Under the pieces are notes generated by a model. The model had not been told where the DNA came from. It was given only the letters and a program-made list of their open reading frames with translations, and searched no databases. Positions 39,150 through 47,425 of a stretch of DNA of 64,000 nucleotides are shown piece by piece. The translations under genes were made by a program, and so were the position numbers. How positions within the stretch are numbered: the first letter of the stretch is position 1; each line of letters begins with the position of its first letter. Source of the stretch: Pseudomonas sp. SL4(2022) (GTDB lineage: Bacteria; Pseudomonadota; Gammaproteobacteria; Pseudomonadales; Pseudomonadaceae). Location: contig NZ_CP113060.1 in assembly GCF_026625725.1 (NCBI RefSeq), positions 620,001-684,000 of the forward strand, read 5' to 3'.

Positions 39150-40333
39150 GGCCTCTCCTCGCTGTTGCCCATTTCGTTGAGGTTGGTCAAGTAGGTGATG
39201 TGGTCAGCCTGACTATTATCGGAATAGAAGCCGCAGAGTCGCTTCCACATCCCAATTGCCAGCACGGCATTGAGGGCGTTCAGATCGGCGATTTGTATGT
39301 TCGAACGGTAGATGTCCTCAGCATCATTCTCCGTCAGTGGCATCGTCCGATCAGCATGGCTATGGTGCCCTGGCGTCAGCGCTGTAACCCGGCACATCCC
39401 CCATACCTGATGAGTTTCGCCTACTAGGTGAACGCCCATGCCCACATCAAGTAGCGAGGTTTTCGTTCCTCTGAGCTCCTTCACAACCAACTCACGCGCC
39501 TTGGTGTTATCGACGCAAAGGAAGACGTAGTCGAAAGCACGAAGCTCCCCCACGTTGTCCGCAGTGATCATGCAAGAATGCGGAATGATATGGCGGTGCA
39601 TTGCACTGAATACCTCATGCAGGTACTCCACCTTTTTCATACTCCGCTCCAGTGCAGCGAACGGTACCGCCCCTGGAAAACGGAACGCATTGTGCTGCTG
39701 GAGGGCATCGCCGTCATACATGTGGATCTCTGCCACTGGCGTCTTCGACACCTGATCCACGATGTACGCACCAGTGCCGCCCAGTCCCACTATCGCAATT
39801 TTCAGCCGCTTGAATTTCTCGGTTGGCATACCAATCCCTGCACGCGCAGACGCCGTATCTGTATATGCGAAAACCGACTCCTCAGCGTCCGACCGAATAG
39901 GCGAGAACGTTTTCGCGGTGACATCCTTGTCGATCGCATTAGCTGGGCCACACAACATCGCCACGTACAACGAGACCTTCTCGTAGTAGTCCACGTAATT
40001 ACCAGTGCGAGGCTTGGCAGAGAAGTAATGATTCACCATCAACTCAGGCAGCAGCTGCTGCCGGTTGCTGTTGTTGATGATCTGCTCGAGTGGCCTCCCC
40101 CGTGAGTCACAGGGGATTTCGCCAATGAAATATGCAGTGTGATCGTTAGGGCGCTCGGCCACATCTGCAGTGAGATTGAGCGTCATGACTAGCACGCCTT
40201 TGCAGACCTGGCGCTGCGCATTCACATAGGGAACGTCTCGAATCAGAAGGTAAGAACCTATGATCTCGAGGTTGTACCCTTCGTTGCGCAAGCGCAGGAG
40301 GTGCGGACTACGACTTATCAGTTGGTGTGACAT
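39146..40333 (-). CDS. ThiF/E1-like adenylyltransferase with N-terminal extra domain
   Basis: A 395-residue protein. The C-terminal half (about 175-395) is a ThiF/E1 Rossmann domain with the nucleotide loop AIVGLGGTGAYIVDQV, the acidic YDGD and FLCVDNTKARE. The N-terminal 170 residues (YVNAQRQVCKGVLVMTLNL, FIGEIPCDSRGRP) match DUF6791 and may be E2-like, with the Cys in IPCDS as a candidate carrier. The start at 40333 overlaps the multiubiquitin gene by 26 bases. A single protein thus seems to combine E1 and E2-like parts to activate the ubiquitin-like product. Confidence 0.85.
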   Translation of the reverse strand: MSHQLISRSPHLLRLRNEGYNLEIIGSYLLIRDVPYVNAQRQVCKGVLVMTLNLTADVAERPNDHTAYFIGEIPCDSRGRPLEQIINNSNRQQLLPELMVNHYFSAKPRTGNYVDYYEKVSLYVAMLCGPANAIDKDVTAKTFSPIRSDAEESVFAYTDTASARAGIGMPTEKFKRLKIAIVGLGGTGAYIVDQVSKTPVAEIHMYDGDALQQHNAFRFPGAVPFAALERSMKKVEYLHEVFSAMHRHIIPHSCMITADNVGELRAFDYVFLCVDNTKARELVVKELRGTKTSLLDVGMGVHLVGETHQVWGMCRVTALTPGHHSHADRTMPLTENDAEDIYRSNIQIADLNALNAVLAIGMWKRLCGFYSDNSQADHITYLTNLNEMGNSEERP

Positions 40334-41057
40334 TGAAGTGCATCCCCTTCTTGATTTGGACGATCTGGCCATCAACCAGGTTGTTGAGCGAGCTGCCTTC
40401 AAAGCCCTTGGCGTAGGTCACCGTGAACTGCGCGTTGGGTGCTGGCACCGCATCGGGATAAGCAAGGCGAACTACCTCCCAGTAGCTGAGGTAGCGGGAG
40501 TGGACGAAGGTAGGCAGGGTGTTAACGAAGACCTTGATATTGATCCCCACCGCAGCGAAGTGCTCGACCCCAGGACGGGCCAGATCGAACAAATCATGGT
40601 CTCCGACCAGCTCATCGTCTTCGCCAGGAATCACCAGGTAGACCTCATATTTATGAGAGTCGACGCCAGCGAGGTGCTTGAGTGTGCGGCCAGAGATGCG
40701 CTGCCCACCCCAATCCTGCGAACGGCCATCAATAAAGAAGCGGAACGAGCGGTCGCTCTTGAACACCAAGAATTTCTCGACACCCCCTTGGCGCAGATCC
40801 GTCGTCTCGCTCGGGCTAAGCAACTCGAGATGGCCATTGGTATACATCTGGTAGAGCAGGTACTCGTCGACTGGGCGCAGCCCCACTGCTTCCAATACCT
40901 GTTGCCCGGTCGGAACCGGATCCGAAATCACCAAAGGTCGGTATTCCAGGTTCTCGTTGCCCACTTGGATTTTGTATGGCCCGTGCTCACGGACTTCACG
41001 GCCAGCCGATACAGCGGCGGCCACGTCCTCTACATCAAGATCGTTTAACTGCGTCAT
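40308..41057 (-). CDS. Multiubiquitin (three ubiquitin-like domains)
   Basis: A 249-residue protein made of three tandem ubiquitin-like units: about 28-98 (YKIQVGNENLEY...VEKFLVFKS), 102-168 (FRFFIDGRSQDWGG...PGVEHFAAV) and 173-249 (INIKVFVNTLPTFVH...KKGMHFNVTP). Each has the multiubiquitin order of strand pair, helix and a 'KP..Y.LY'-like turn. The C-terminus is not a di-glycine, so processing or attachment may use another route. It is the first gene of the operon with E1-like and DUF6527 genes. Confidence 0.85.
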   Translation of the reverse strand: MTQLNDLDVEDVAAAVSAGREVREHGPYKIQVGNENLEYRPLVISDPVPTGQQVLEAVGLRPVDEYLLYQMYTNGHLELLSPSETTDLRQGGVEKFLVFKSDRSFRFFIDGRSQDWGGQRISGRTLKHLAGVDSHKYEVYLVIPGEDDELVGDHDLFDLARPGVEHFAAVGINIKVFVNTLPTFVHSRYLSYWEVVRLAYPDAVPAPNAQFTVTYAKGFEGSSLNNLVDGQIVQIKKGMHFNVTPTDKS

Positions 41058-41090
41058 GGTAAAGCCCTCTCATAGGAATCAAACGAGTAG

Positions 41091-41220
41091 TTGTCCATCC
41101 AGACAACACCATCGCCAATAAAAACGACCCTTAGGTCGCTGTCCAGCCAGACAACAGTGGACTTCAAAAAAAAGCCGCTTATCATTGGACGTGAAATGCA
41201 GCTGTTGTTTGGCTAGACAA
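41091..41220. promoter_or_regulatory. Three repeated palindromic operators in divergent promoter
   Basis: TTGTCCATCCAGACAA (41091-41106), CTGTCCAGCCAGACAA (41139-41154) and TTGTTTGGCTAGACAA (41205-41220) share the inverted pattern TTGTC-N6-GACAA. They lie between the multiubiquitin operon and the HTH/ImmA-IrrE pair. The second copy starts 48 bases after the first and the third 66 bases later. They are likely binding sites for the adjacent HTH repressor. Confidence 0.8.
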
Positions 41221-41267
41221 CAGACTACTCCCGCCTATGCGGGCAATGCAAGCGGTTGGAGAAAATA

Positions 41268-41639
41268 ATGGATTTGGCTGGCTTCATCGCTTCAATGCGT
41301 GAACGACAAGAGCTGAGCTTTCGTGAGCTAGAGAAGCGTGCAGGCGATCTGGATCACGCGTACATCTGGAGACTAGAGAAGGGCAATAAACAGGCCCCTT
41401 CCGACGACGTCGTATCGCGGCTGGGCCAAGCTCTTGGGTTGGGGCATCGGGAAGCTGAGGTCTTTAAACTGCTCGCGAAGCCAGTAACCGTCGATGATGC
41501 GCTCTACCGCCTAATGATTACTCGCGAGGACATTCCTTGGGAAGATTTCGAGGACGTTGCAACCATGAGCTTCCGGGGAGAGCGCCCTAATACGGAAGAG
41601 GCTTGGCTCAAGCGTATCGCGCTCATTCAACAGATGTAG
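41268..41639 (+). CDS. XRE-family repressor, CapH-like
   Basis: A 123-residue regulator with an N-terminal helix-turn-helix (SMRERQELSFRELEKRAGDL...YIWRLEKGNKQAPSDDVVSRLGQALGL) and an acidic C-terminal part (MSFRGERPNTEE). GGAG lies 6 bases before the ATG at 41268. It is followed by an ImmA/IrrE gene, an arrangement like the CapH repressor with CapP protease that controls CBASS and other defence operons. It probably represses the divergent multiubiquitin operon through the three operator repeats. Confidence 0.85.
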   Translation: MDLAGFIASMRERQELSFRELEKRAGDLDHAYIWRLEKGNKQAPSDDVVSRLGQALGLGHREAEVFKLLAKPVTVDDALYRLMITREDIPWEDFEDVATMSFRGERPNTEEAWLKRIALIQQM

Positions 41640-41653
41640 TGGCGAGTGTTTTC

Positions 41654-42529
41654 ATGGACGAATACATTGCTGTAGCACGAGCCAGAAAGCTTCTGAAAGA
41701 TGCCGGAGTAACGACAGTACCGGTGGACTCCGAGGCATTGGCATCATTCTTGGGTTTTCAGGTTTTAAGAACGGAGCTGGCCAAAGGTGAGTCCGGCTGT
41801 ACCGTTAAGCGACGTGAAAAGATTTGCATCTGGGTCAACCAGGACGACAGCCCGCTACGGCAGCGATTCACGATCCTCCATGAGATCGCCCACCACATTC
41901 TCGAGCTCGAATCCAATCATGGCGACAAGGTTCCCTCTGATGAGCTCGAGCGCTATACCGGTCGCCCGCCTGAAGAGGTGCTTTGCGACATTTTTGCCGC
42001 TGAATGCTTGGTTCCTTGGGGAATAATTCAGCCTCTTGCTGAAGAGAAAGACTTCACGCTCGAGTACCTCACGGAACTGGCTGAACAATTTCAGGCCTCC
42101 CGATCTTGTATCGCATCCAGATTCGCGCAAGCCTCTGGAGCACACTTGGCATTTGTAGTCGCCGAGGAAGGGGTCATCAAATACTCAGTCACCTCGAAGG
42201 CACTGAAAGATGCTCGAGTGTGGATCAGGACAGGCACCCAGCTACCTCCTAATTCAGCTGCAGCTAGGGCATTTAAGTCCGGCGCCAGCAGCTTTCATGA
42301 AGCGGATACTGAGTGCCTGGATTGGAGCAATAGCGATGATGCTCGTCGATTCGCCTGCTATGAGCAAGCGACCTACCACAGCCCAACCAAACAGACTCAA
42401 TCGCTCCTCATTTTTGAGGAGCTTGAACAGCACCAAGCATCGAGTAGTTATCGCAGTTCCCATGATGTAAGCAATGACTTTCTGGAAGAACTAGACGGTT
42501 ATCCGGGATGGTCTAAGCCTCGGTATTAA
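41654..42529 (+). CDS. ImmA/IrrE-family metallopeptidase, CapP-like
   Basis: A 291-residue protein. The zinc protease domain has RFTILHEIAHHILE near 79 and the downstream third ligand in EEVLCDIFAAECLVP; the C-terminal half (about 155-290) carries a GAF/PAS-like sensing region. The start at 41654 is tentative because the frame is open upstream into the HTH gene by about 50 bases. Proteases of this type cut the partner HTH repressor after DNA damage, so it may de-repress the multiubiquitin operon. Confidence 0.88.
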   Translation: MDEYIAVARARKLLKDAGVTTVPVDSEALASFLGFQVLRTELAKGESGCTVKRREKICIWVNQDDSPLRQRFTILHEIAHHILELESNHGDKVPSDELERYTGRPPEEVLCDIFAAECLVPWGIIQPLAEEKDFTLEYLTELAEQFQASRSCIASRFAQASGAHLAFVVAEEGVIKYSVTSKALKDARVWIRTGTQLPPNSAAARAFKSGASSFHEADTECLDWSNSDDARRFACYEQATYHSPTKQTQSLLIFEELEQHQASSSYRSSHDVSNDFLEELDGYPGWSKPRY

Positions 42530-42624
42530 CTGTTGAAACTTGACATTGTTCATTCATAAAAACACAGAACAATAGCGCTGACTAAAGCAATCTAAAAATA
42601 AAAAGCAGGGAATAACAGAAGCGT

Positions 42625-43731
42625 ATGTGGATAGTTCTAGATACAAATATTTACTTCAACAACTGGTTTGCTTCTAGTGCAAACTTTGAAATGCTATTGA
42701 ATTTCTGTAACAACCGACGCTGCACTTTGTTGCTGCCGGAAATTGCGGCTAAGGAAGTCAATAACAAGTATCAGCAAACCAAGGAAAAATTGATTGGCGC
42801 GTATGGAAACACGCTAAAAGATCTGGCGAAGCTTGGCATAGATATTCCGAATGAGTATGAAAAGATCGCGTCGAAGGTTTACGACATAAACACCACGCTG
42901 CAACAATTGACTCGAGACGTGCAGCTCGTTAGCTTCAAGTCAGTGCCTCACTCCCTCTTGGTAGAAAAAGCCTTGAAGCCTAAGTTACCATTCCGAGAGA
43001 ATGAAAAAGGCTATCGCGATAGTCTTTTTTGGATTTCGTTACTAAATTATGCTAAGAAGTGCAAATACACGGGGGATATCGTTTTTATAAATCAAAACTC
43101 CAAGGATTTTTATATTGAACGAGGCGGTATTGTAAGCCTACATCCAGATCTTCAGGAAGATATCGACGAGCTCGGTGTGACTGCAAATTTTATCATCCAT
43201 GATGGCATAAAAAGCTTTATAGACTCATGGGGGACGGGGGACGTTCATGATATAGACTGGGCTGAGTTCTACGCTGAACACAATGGCACACTAGATAGTG
43301 CGGCTGGCGAAGAGGCAATCGATCATCTGGACTCTCGCCCACTGGATGAGATCAAGAATTTGCTAAGCGCGGCTGGTTACGACCAGCGGATGTTAGATGC
43401 GGCATTTGAGGTAACATTCGAAGATTGGGAAGGCGTGGAAGATTCTGAAATTATAAATATAAGAAAATTTCAGCCGAATTCAGGCGAGCTATTCATTGGC
43501 TACAAATTCGACTTCCGAACACTCGATGTAAAGTTGCTTATGACGCACACGCACTACTACGCGGACAAATATTTTATTGACAGCCAAGGCGAGCCTGACT
43601 TATCGGATGACATCGTAGAGGTAAGTCTTTTAGTTCGTGCCGATTTGGAAGCGAGCGTTATTTTTCATCCTAAAAATGATGTAGTATCAAGCGTTGAAAT
43701 TAATCGCATTACTCTCAGAAAGCTGCGCTAA
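42625..43731 (+). CDS. PIN-domain protein (DUF4935-like)
   Basis: A 368-residue protein with an N-terminal PIN nuclease fold: WIVLDTNIYFNNW gives the first Asp, PEIAAKEVNN the Glu, GYRDSLFWISL the next Asp, and FINQNSKDFY the last. The C-terminal 170 residues are acidic and beta-rich, with no known motif. It resembles DUF4935/PIN_8 proteins, often found in mobile defence islands as RNA-cleaving toxins. No antitoxin gene is apparent beside it. Confidence 0.75.
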   Translation: MWIVLDTNIYFNNWFASSANFEMLLNFCNNRRCTLLLPEIAAKEVNNKYQQTKEKLIGAYGNTLKDLAKLGIDIPNEYEKIASKVYDINTTLQQLTRDVQLVSFKSVPHSLLVEKALKPKLPFRENEKGYRDSLFWISLLNYAKKCKYTGDIVFINQNSKDFYIERGGIVSLHPDLQEDIDELGVTANFIIHDGIKSFIDSWGTGDVHDIDWAEFYAEHNGTLDSAAGEEAIDHLDSRPLDEIKNLLSAAGYDQRMLDAAFEVTFEDWEGVEDSEIINIRKFQPNSGELFIGYKFDFRTLDVKLLMTHTHYYADKYFIDSQGEPDLSDDIVEVSLLVRADLEASVIFHPKNDVVSSVEINRITLRKLR

Positions 43732-43820
43732 ACCCATTGCTTAGCTTTTAATTTAAGCCGCTCTGACACATTATTAATTTGCGCACTATTCAATTCAGGT
43801 CAGGGTTGGTCTGCTGACTT

Positions 43821-43897
43821 GACGAAATCGAACGAGAGGGATATTTGCACCTTTTCTGGACGGTTTTTAATCGAGTTCACGACAAGTGCGGGCATTG
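43821..43897 (+). repeat. Copy A of a duplicated ~75-base leader element
   Basis: Shares TTTGCACCTTTTCTGGAC, an AATCGAGTTCACGACAA segment and a GCATTG box with 45241-45320 in the same order. It lies about 100 bases before the membrane protein at 43993. Confidence 0.65.
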
Positions 43898-43992
43898 GAG
43901 GGAACCCGCGTGGTGCGACTTTTTGTTGTCTTTCCGAAAGAGGCCAGTGGATTTTTGCGCCTCTTGGATACACTCGAAGGAATACGATTTTC

Positions 43993-45201
43993 ATGGCTAG
44001 GATACCGACTGTCCCATTCCCCGTTTTTTTTAAAAAGAACCTTAAGCGCGTCCTGGAGCACTGGACGCCTATTACCGTCACCTTAAGTTTTTTCGGTGTA
44101 GGAGTGGGTATCCTAAGCCTATATGTCTACACACGCGCCATTGGCCGTATAGACCTTTTCATGCCCGCCACCGATGCCAAATCAGCCCTTGCCATCTGGT
44201 TGCTTCTAGTCCTACTGACTATGGCGGCGTATCTCATTACTCTAACAGTGACCACTTGGCTTTATGGAATATCCGTATCTCAGTTCGACAAAATCCGTCG
44301 TAAGCACAACCAAGTCGCTTGCTGGTTGTTGATTCCGTTACTGATCGGGTTCGGCACTTTTATACTGATGGCATTTTTCAGCTCAGAGCTCTTCAAGACC
44401 CCAATTGCCGTATCCATTATTGCGGTCACTACCGTTCTGGGCCTGCTGATGCTCTTGGGCTTCAGGCGTTTTCGCATATTGATTGCTTTGAATACATGCA
44501 GGGCTATTACTTGGCAGCAAGCGCTCTTCCTTCTCTGGCTCGCTGTCACGCTAGTGTTTACAGTCATCTCAGCTGCTATCTCTACGTCGCTAATTCTCAC
44601 CAGCTATGTCGGGGACGACACGCAAGAAGCAATCCGGTTTGTGGCCAAGTTTTCTATGGGGACTTTGGTTCTGAGCCTGATTCCAACGTTCGTCTTTTAT
44701 ACTGCTAAAGGCGATATCTACCGACGAGTTGCATATGGTTGCTCCGCACTCGTAATTCTATTCCTGATATTCTTGCTACTCGCGCCCGGCGCTATGACAA
44801 GCATCACCTTTGCGGCGGCGGGCAACCTGGAAATTCGGCAAAACACAACTGCAAATTTCATCCTGGATGACCAGATCGAGCTGGACGATCTCGATAACCT
44901 CCAGTGGCGTACACGCCTACATCCGTCTAACAAAGTAGCAATCCAAGGCTTCCAGTTATTCTCGTTCGGAGATGTGCTGCTGCTATGTCCAAGTGACCTG
45001 CTGGAACTCAAACCTCATGAGCTTCCACACTACACGCGACTATGTCTCATGACGCGCAACAGCAGGGTAAATCGCAAGCCATTGCGCCCTCATTACCTCA
45101 ATAAAACCGAGCCCAGTCCAACTTGGCAGGAGCACGCCGAACGTTTGATCAACTGGAAGAAGTTGAACCCTATGCTGAAACTACCGCAAGCAAAGGGCTA
45201 G
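43993..45201 (+). CDS. Hypothetical multi-spanning membrane protein
   Basis: A 402-residue unrecognised protein with about eight membrane helices between residues 20 and 290 and a soluble C-terminal part of about 110 residues (LDDLDNLQWRTRLHPSNKVA). The ATG at 43993 has AAGGAA about 11 bases upstream; a longer frame from 43819 would cross the duplicated leader. Nothing suggests a substrate; it could be an effector membrane protein of a neighbouring defence module. Confidence 0.6.
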   Translation: MARIPTVPFPVFFKKNLKRVLEHWTPITVTLSFFGVGVGILSLYVYTRAIGRIDLFMPATDAKSALAIWLLLVLLTMAAYLITLTVTTWLYGISVSQFDKIRRKHNQVACWLLIPLLIGFGTFILMAFFSSELFKTPIAVSIIAVTTVLGLLMLLGFRRFRILIALNTCRAITWQQALFLLWLAVTLVFTVISAAISTSLILTSYVGDDTQEAIRFVAKFSMGTLVLSLIPTFVFYTAKGDIYRRVAYGCSALVILFLIFLLLAPGAMTSITFAAAGNLEIRQNTTANFILDDQIELDDLDNLQWRTRLHPSNKVAIQGFQLFSFGDVLLLCPSDLLELKPHELPHYTRLCLMTRNSRVNRKPLRPHYLNKTEPSPTWQEHAERLINWKKLNPMLKLPQAKG

Positions 45202-45240
45202 CTGCTGAGAGCTTGTGACTCATGCTCTGCAATGGTGATG

Positions 45241-45320
45241 TCAAACGAAAGGGACATTTGTACCTTTGTACCTTTTCTGGACAGCGCTGAATCGGGCTCA
45301 CGACAATAGCGAGCATTGTC
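45241..45320 (+). repeat. Copy B of a duplicated ~75-base leader element
   Basis: Contains GGGACATTTGTACCTTTG, then a second TACCTTTTCTGGAC, an AATCGGGCTCACGACAA segment and GCATTGTC, matching 43821-43897 with few changes. It lies before the zinc-ribbon gene at 45342. Confidence 0.65.
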
Positions 45321-45341
45321 ATCAGGAACGGGACTGAAACC

Positions 45342-45701
45342 ATGCTCTATCTCACCGATGCGCAACCTGCATACTGCCCAAAGTGCGGGAAGCCCATAGA
45401 ACTCAGGCTATATGGCTGGGAGGCCCAGGATCGCTTCTACAACGCCAAGCAGCCGTTTCTCTGCGACTGCGGCGCGCGTTATCTGCTCAAGGAGGATGCC
45501 GTTACCAGAGCTTTCGATCATGCCGAGCCAGTCGGAGGCGATGCTGGTTTTGACCGCGCAGCTAAGGTGAACCTATTGTCCGAGCTGTATGTGATTCTTG
45601 GGGCTCTCGATGCCCCGGAGACGGTGCTGGATCAAGTGCTGGCAGCAATCGAAGATGACTCGCTGCCATACCCTACTTTGCTCCCCTTCGAGTATGAATA
45701 A
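45342..45701 (+). CDS. Small zinc-ribbon hypothetical protein
   Basis: A 119-residue protein with an N-terminal zinc ribbon (CPKCGKPIEL...FLCDCGARYLL) and a helical C-terminus. It is directly followed, with no spacer, by the next gene. The function is unknown. Confidence 0.6.
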   Translation: MLYLTDAQPAYCPKCGKPIELRLYGWEAQDRFYNAKQPFLCDCGARYLLKEDAVTRAFDHAEPVGGDAGFDRAAKVNLLSELYVILGALDAPETVLDQVLAAIEDDSLPYPTLLPFEYE

Positions 45702-46013
45702 ATGGTCAAAATCCATTGGTTTACCGCATCCAGTCCCGAGCAGAAGCATGTCCCCGAATGGCGGCGCTCTTTCGGTATCAGCGACAAGGGCGCTGTCTTC
45801 GTGCCGGCAGCGATGGCCGGTGATGACTCGGAATTGAACGTCATGCTCTGCGCATCTACTGATGGGCAAAGCACAGCTGTGCATCTCGATCATCATTTCG
45901 TGCCAAGCAATTGGCTCAAGCGAGAGTTTCCCAAGCACTTCGAGCTGATCGAGATCATCGAGGCCCGTGCTCAATTGACGATAACTGCAGCATTTCAGCA
46001 GCATGAGGGGTAG
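45702..46013 (+). CDS. Hypothetical protein
   Basis: A 103-residue unrecognised protein (starts MVKIHWFTASSPEQKHVPEW). It begins on the base after the preceding stop and is probably co-transcribed with the zinc-ribbon protein. Confidence 0.55.
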   Translation: MVKIHWFTASSPEQKHVPEWRRSFGISDKGAVFVPAAMAGDDSELNVMLCASTDGQSTAVHLDHHFVPSNWLKREFPKHFELIEIIEARAQLTITAAFQQHEG

Positions 46014-46178
46014 CGACAAGAACTCTGGTCAGCGCTGAGCGCGCAGCAAAAACATAACGTGGTCGAGACCATGGCTGCTCAGCAGATCGAAGCTGTCACG
46101 ATGATCGGGAAGCGCTGGCACAGACGCAATTGAGCAGGCTTTGATGCTATTATCTGAAGGCAAATGGAGGCCTTTCCG

Positions 46179-46442
46179 ATGACCAAAACAGTCGCTGTCA
46201 GTGTTGCAAGTCAAGTCCGCAAGCTTGCCAAAGCTTACGAGGTTACCGCTGAGCGCGACGGAATGAGCTGCATGGCTGTGACCATCACTCGCCTTGCTGG
46301 CGACATGGTCGAGCTTGATAACGTTGAGCAGTTGCTCGTCAATCTTAAAAAGAAAGGCGTTCTGAGTAAGTCGGAAACGCTTGAGCTCCAGGGTCGCTAC
46401 CTCCAAGAAAAGAGACGTTCGAAGACTAAACTCAGCGCATGA
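46179..46442 (+). CDS. Probable antitoxin of Fic toxin
   Basis: An 87-residue protein with the ATG at 46179 and GGAGG 8 bases upstream. It is helical, with a basic C-terminus (LSKSETLELQGRYLQEKRRS). It overlaps the Fic gene by ATGA. Fic antitoxins block the toxin with an (S/T)xxxE(G/N) helix; here the nearest string is SETLEL, without the G/N, so it may use a diverged inhibitory helix. Confidence 0.65.
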   Translation: MTKTVAVSVASQVRKLAKAYEVTAERDGMSCMAVTITRLAGDMVELDNVEQLLVNLKKKGVLSKSETLELQGRYLQEKRRSKTKLSA

Positions 46443-47200
46443 GCTTCGATCCTTTCGGCGATTTTGAAACAGCCGGCTATCTTCAAAATCTCCTCGGCCT
46501 CAAAGATCCTACTGACGTCAAAAAGACTGAGCACTTCACCTTCGAGCTAAGCATCGAAGATGCTCTTTCCTACCTGGCTCAAAAGAAAATACTCGACTAC
46601 GACACCGTTCGTGAAGTTCACAAGATCTTGTTTGGCGGGTTTTATCCATGGGCCGGCAAAGATCGAAGTGAGCTCGTTCCGCATCTAGCGGTATTCAAAG
46701 GGTCGCACCACGACCCACGCAGCACCGCCTTCGAGCAGCCTGCTTTAATCAGTATGGCTGTCGACTATGCGTTCAAGCTCGCGGCAAACAAGACGTTCAA
46801 GGGAAAGCCAGGTGAGGTTATGGGCCAACTGGCGTTCGCTCACCCCTTTCTGGACGGCAACGGACGCACCATCCTGCTCGTATTCATGGAGCTATGCTAT
46901 CGAGCCGGTTTCGCCATCAATTGGTCAGATACGAGCAAAGATGACTACCTGCAAGCGCTTAGCGACGAGATTCGGGAACCTTCAAAGGGGCACCTTGATA
47001 ACTACCTGAAGCCTTTCGTTGTCGGCATATCGAGCCGTGACGAGTGGCCGGAGATCATCGGTGGTATTCGCGGCCTGGATGGACTCGACAAAGAAGACAT
47101 CTCGTACGAGAACATGGATAACCCGGAAGTCCAGCAGATCTACAAAACCTACCGGGCCCATCATCAAGACACTCCGAAACCTCCGGAGGCTGACGGCTAA
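46439..47200 (+). CDS. Fic/DOC family toxin
   Basis: A 253-residue Fic protein. The catalytic loop HPFLDGNGRT (near 138-147) matches HPFxxGNGR with the catalytic His and the phosphate-binding loop. The N-terminal helix has LSIEDALSYLAQKK, and the flap region GGFYPWAGKDRSE is present. It likely transfers AMP (or another phosphoryl group) to a target protein and is restrained by the upstream antitoxin. Confidence 0.9.
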   Translation: MSFDPFGDFETAGYLQNLLGLKDPTDVKKTEHFTFELSIEDALSYLAQKKILDYDTVREVHKILFGGFYPWAGKDRSELVPHLAVFKGSHHDPRSTAFEQPALISMAVDYAFKLAANKTFKGKPGEVMGQLAFAHPFLDGNGRTILLVFMELCYRAGFAINWSDTSKDDYLQALSDEIREPSKGHLDNYLKPFVVGISSRDEWPEIIGGIRGLDGLDKEDISYENMDNPEVQQIYKTYRAHHQDTPKPPEADG

Positions 47201-47281
47201 TTGAGCCGGCTCATAAACTTCATGATGCCGCCAATCCCAAGAGCCTCGCCTCAACTTCTCTGCTCCGAAGTGAATCACCGG

Positions 47282-47425
47282 TTACAGGAGTTTGTCCCAC
47301 GGCACATTCCCGGCGAAATACCCAGCGGCGAAAACCAAAGCAATGGTGCTCAAGAGCACGAAACGCCAGGCGGGCAGCTTCATCGCAGTGTCCCGTACCT
47401 CTTTTATGATCTTGCTATGCTCCAA
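47282..47425 (-). CDS. Small membrane protein with TTG start
   Basis: A 47-residue frame: an amphipathic start (MEHSKIIKEVRDTAMK), one transmembrane helix (FVLLSTIALVFAAGYFAG) and the end NVPWDKLL. The start is TTG at 47425, with GAGGAG about 9 bases before it; an internal ATG would give 33 residues. It lies in a stretch otherwise without a gene. Confidence 0.55.
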   Translation of the reverse strand: MEHSKIIKEVRDTAMKLPAWRFVLLSTIALVFAAGYFAGNVPWDKLL

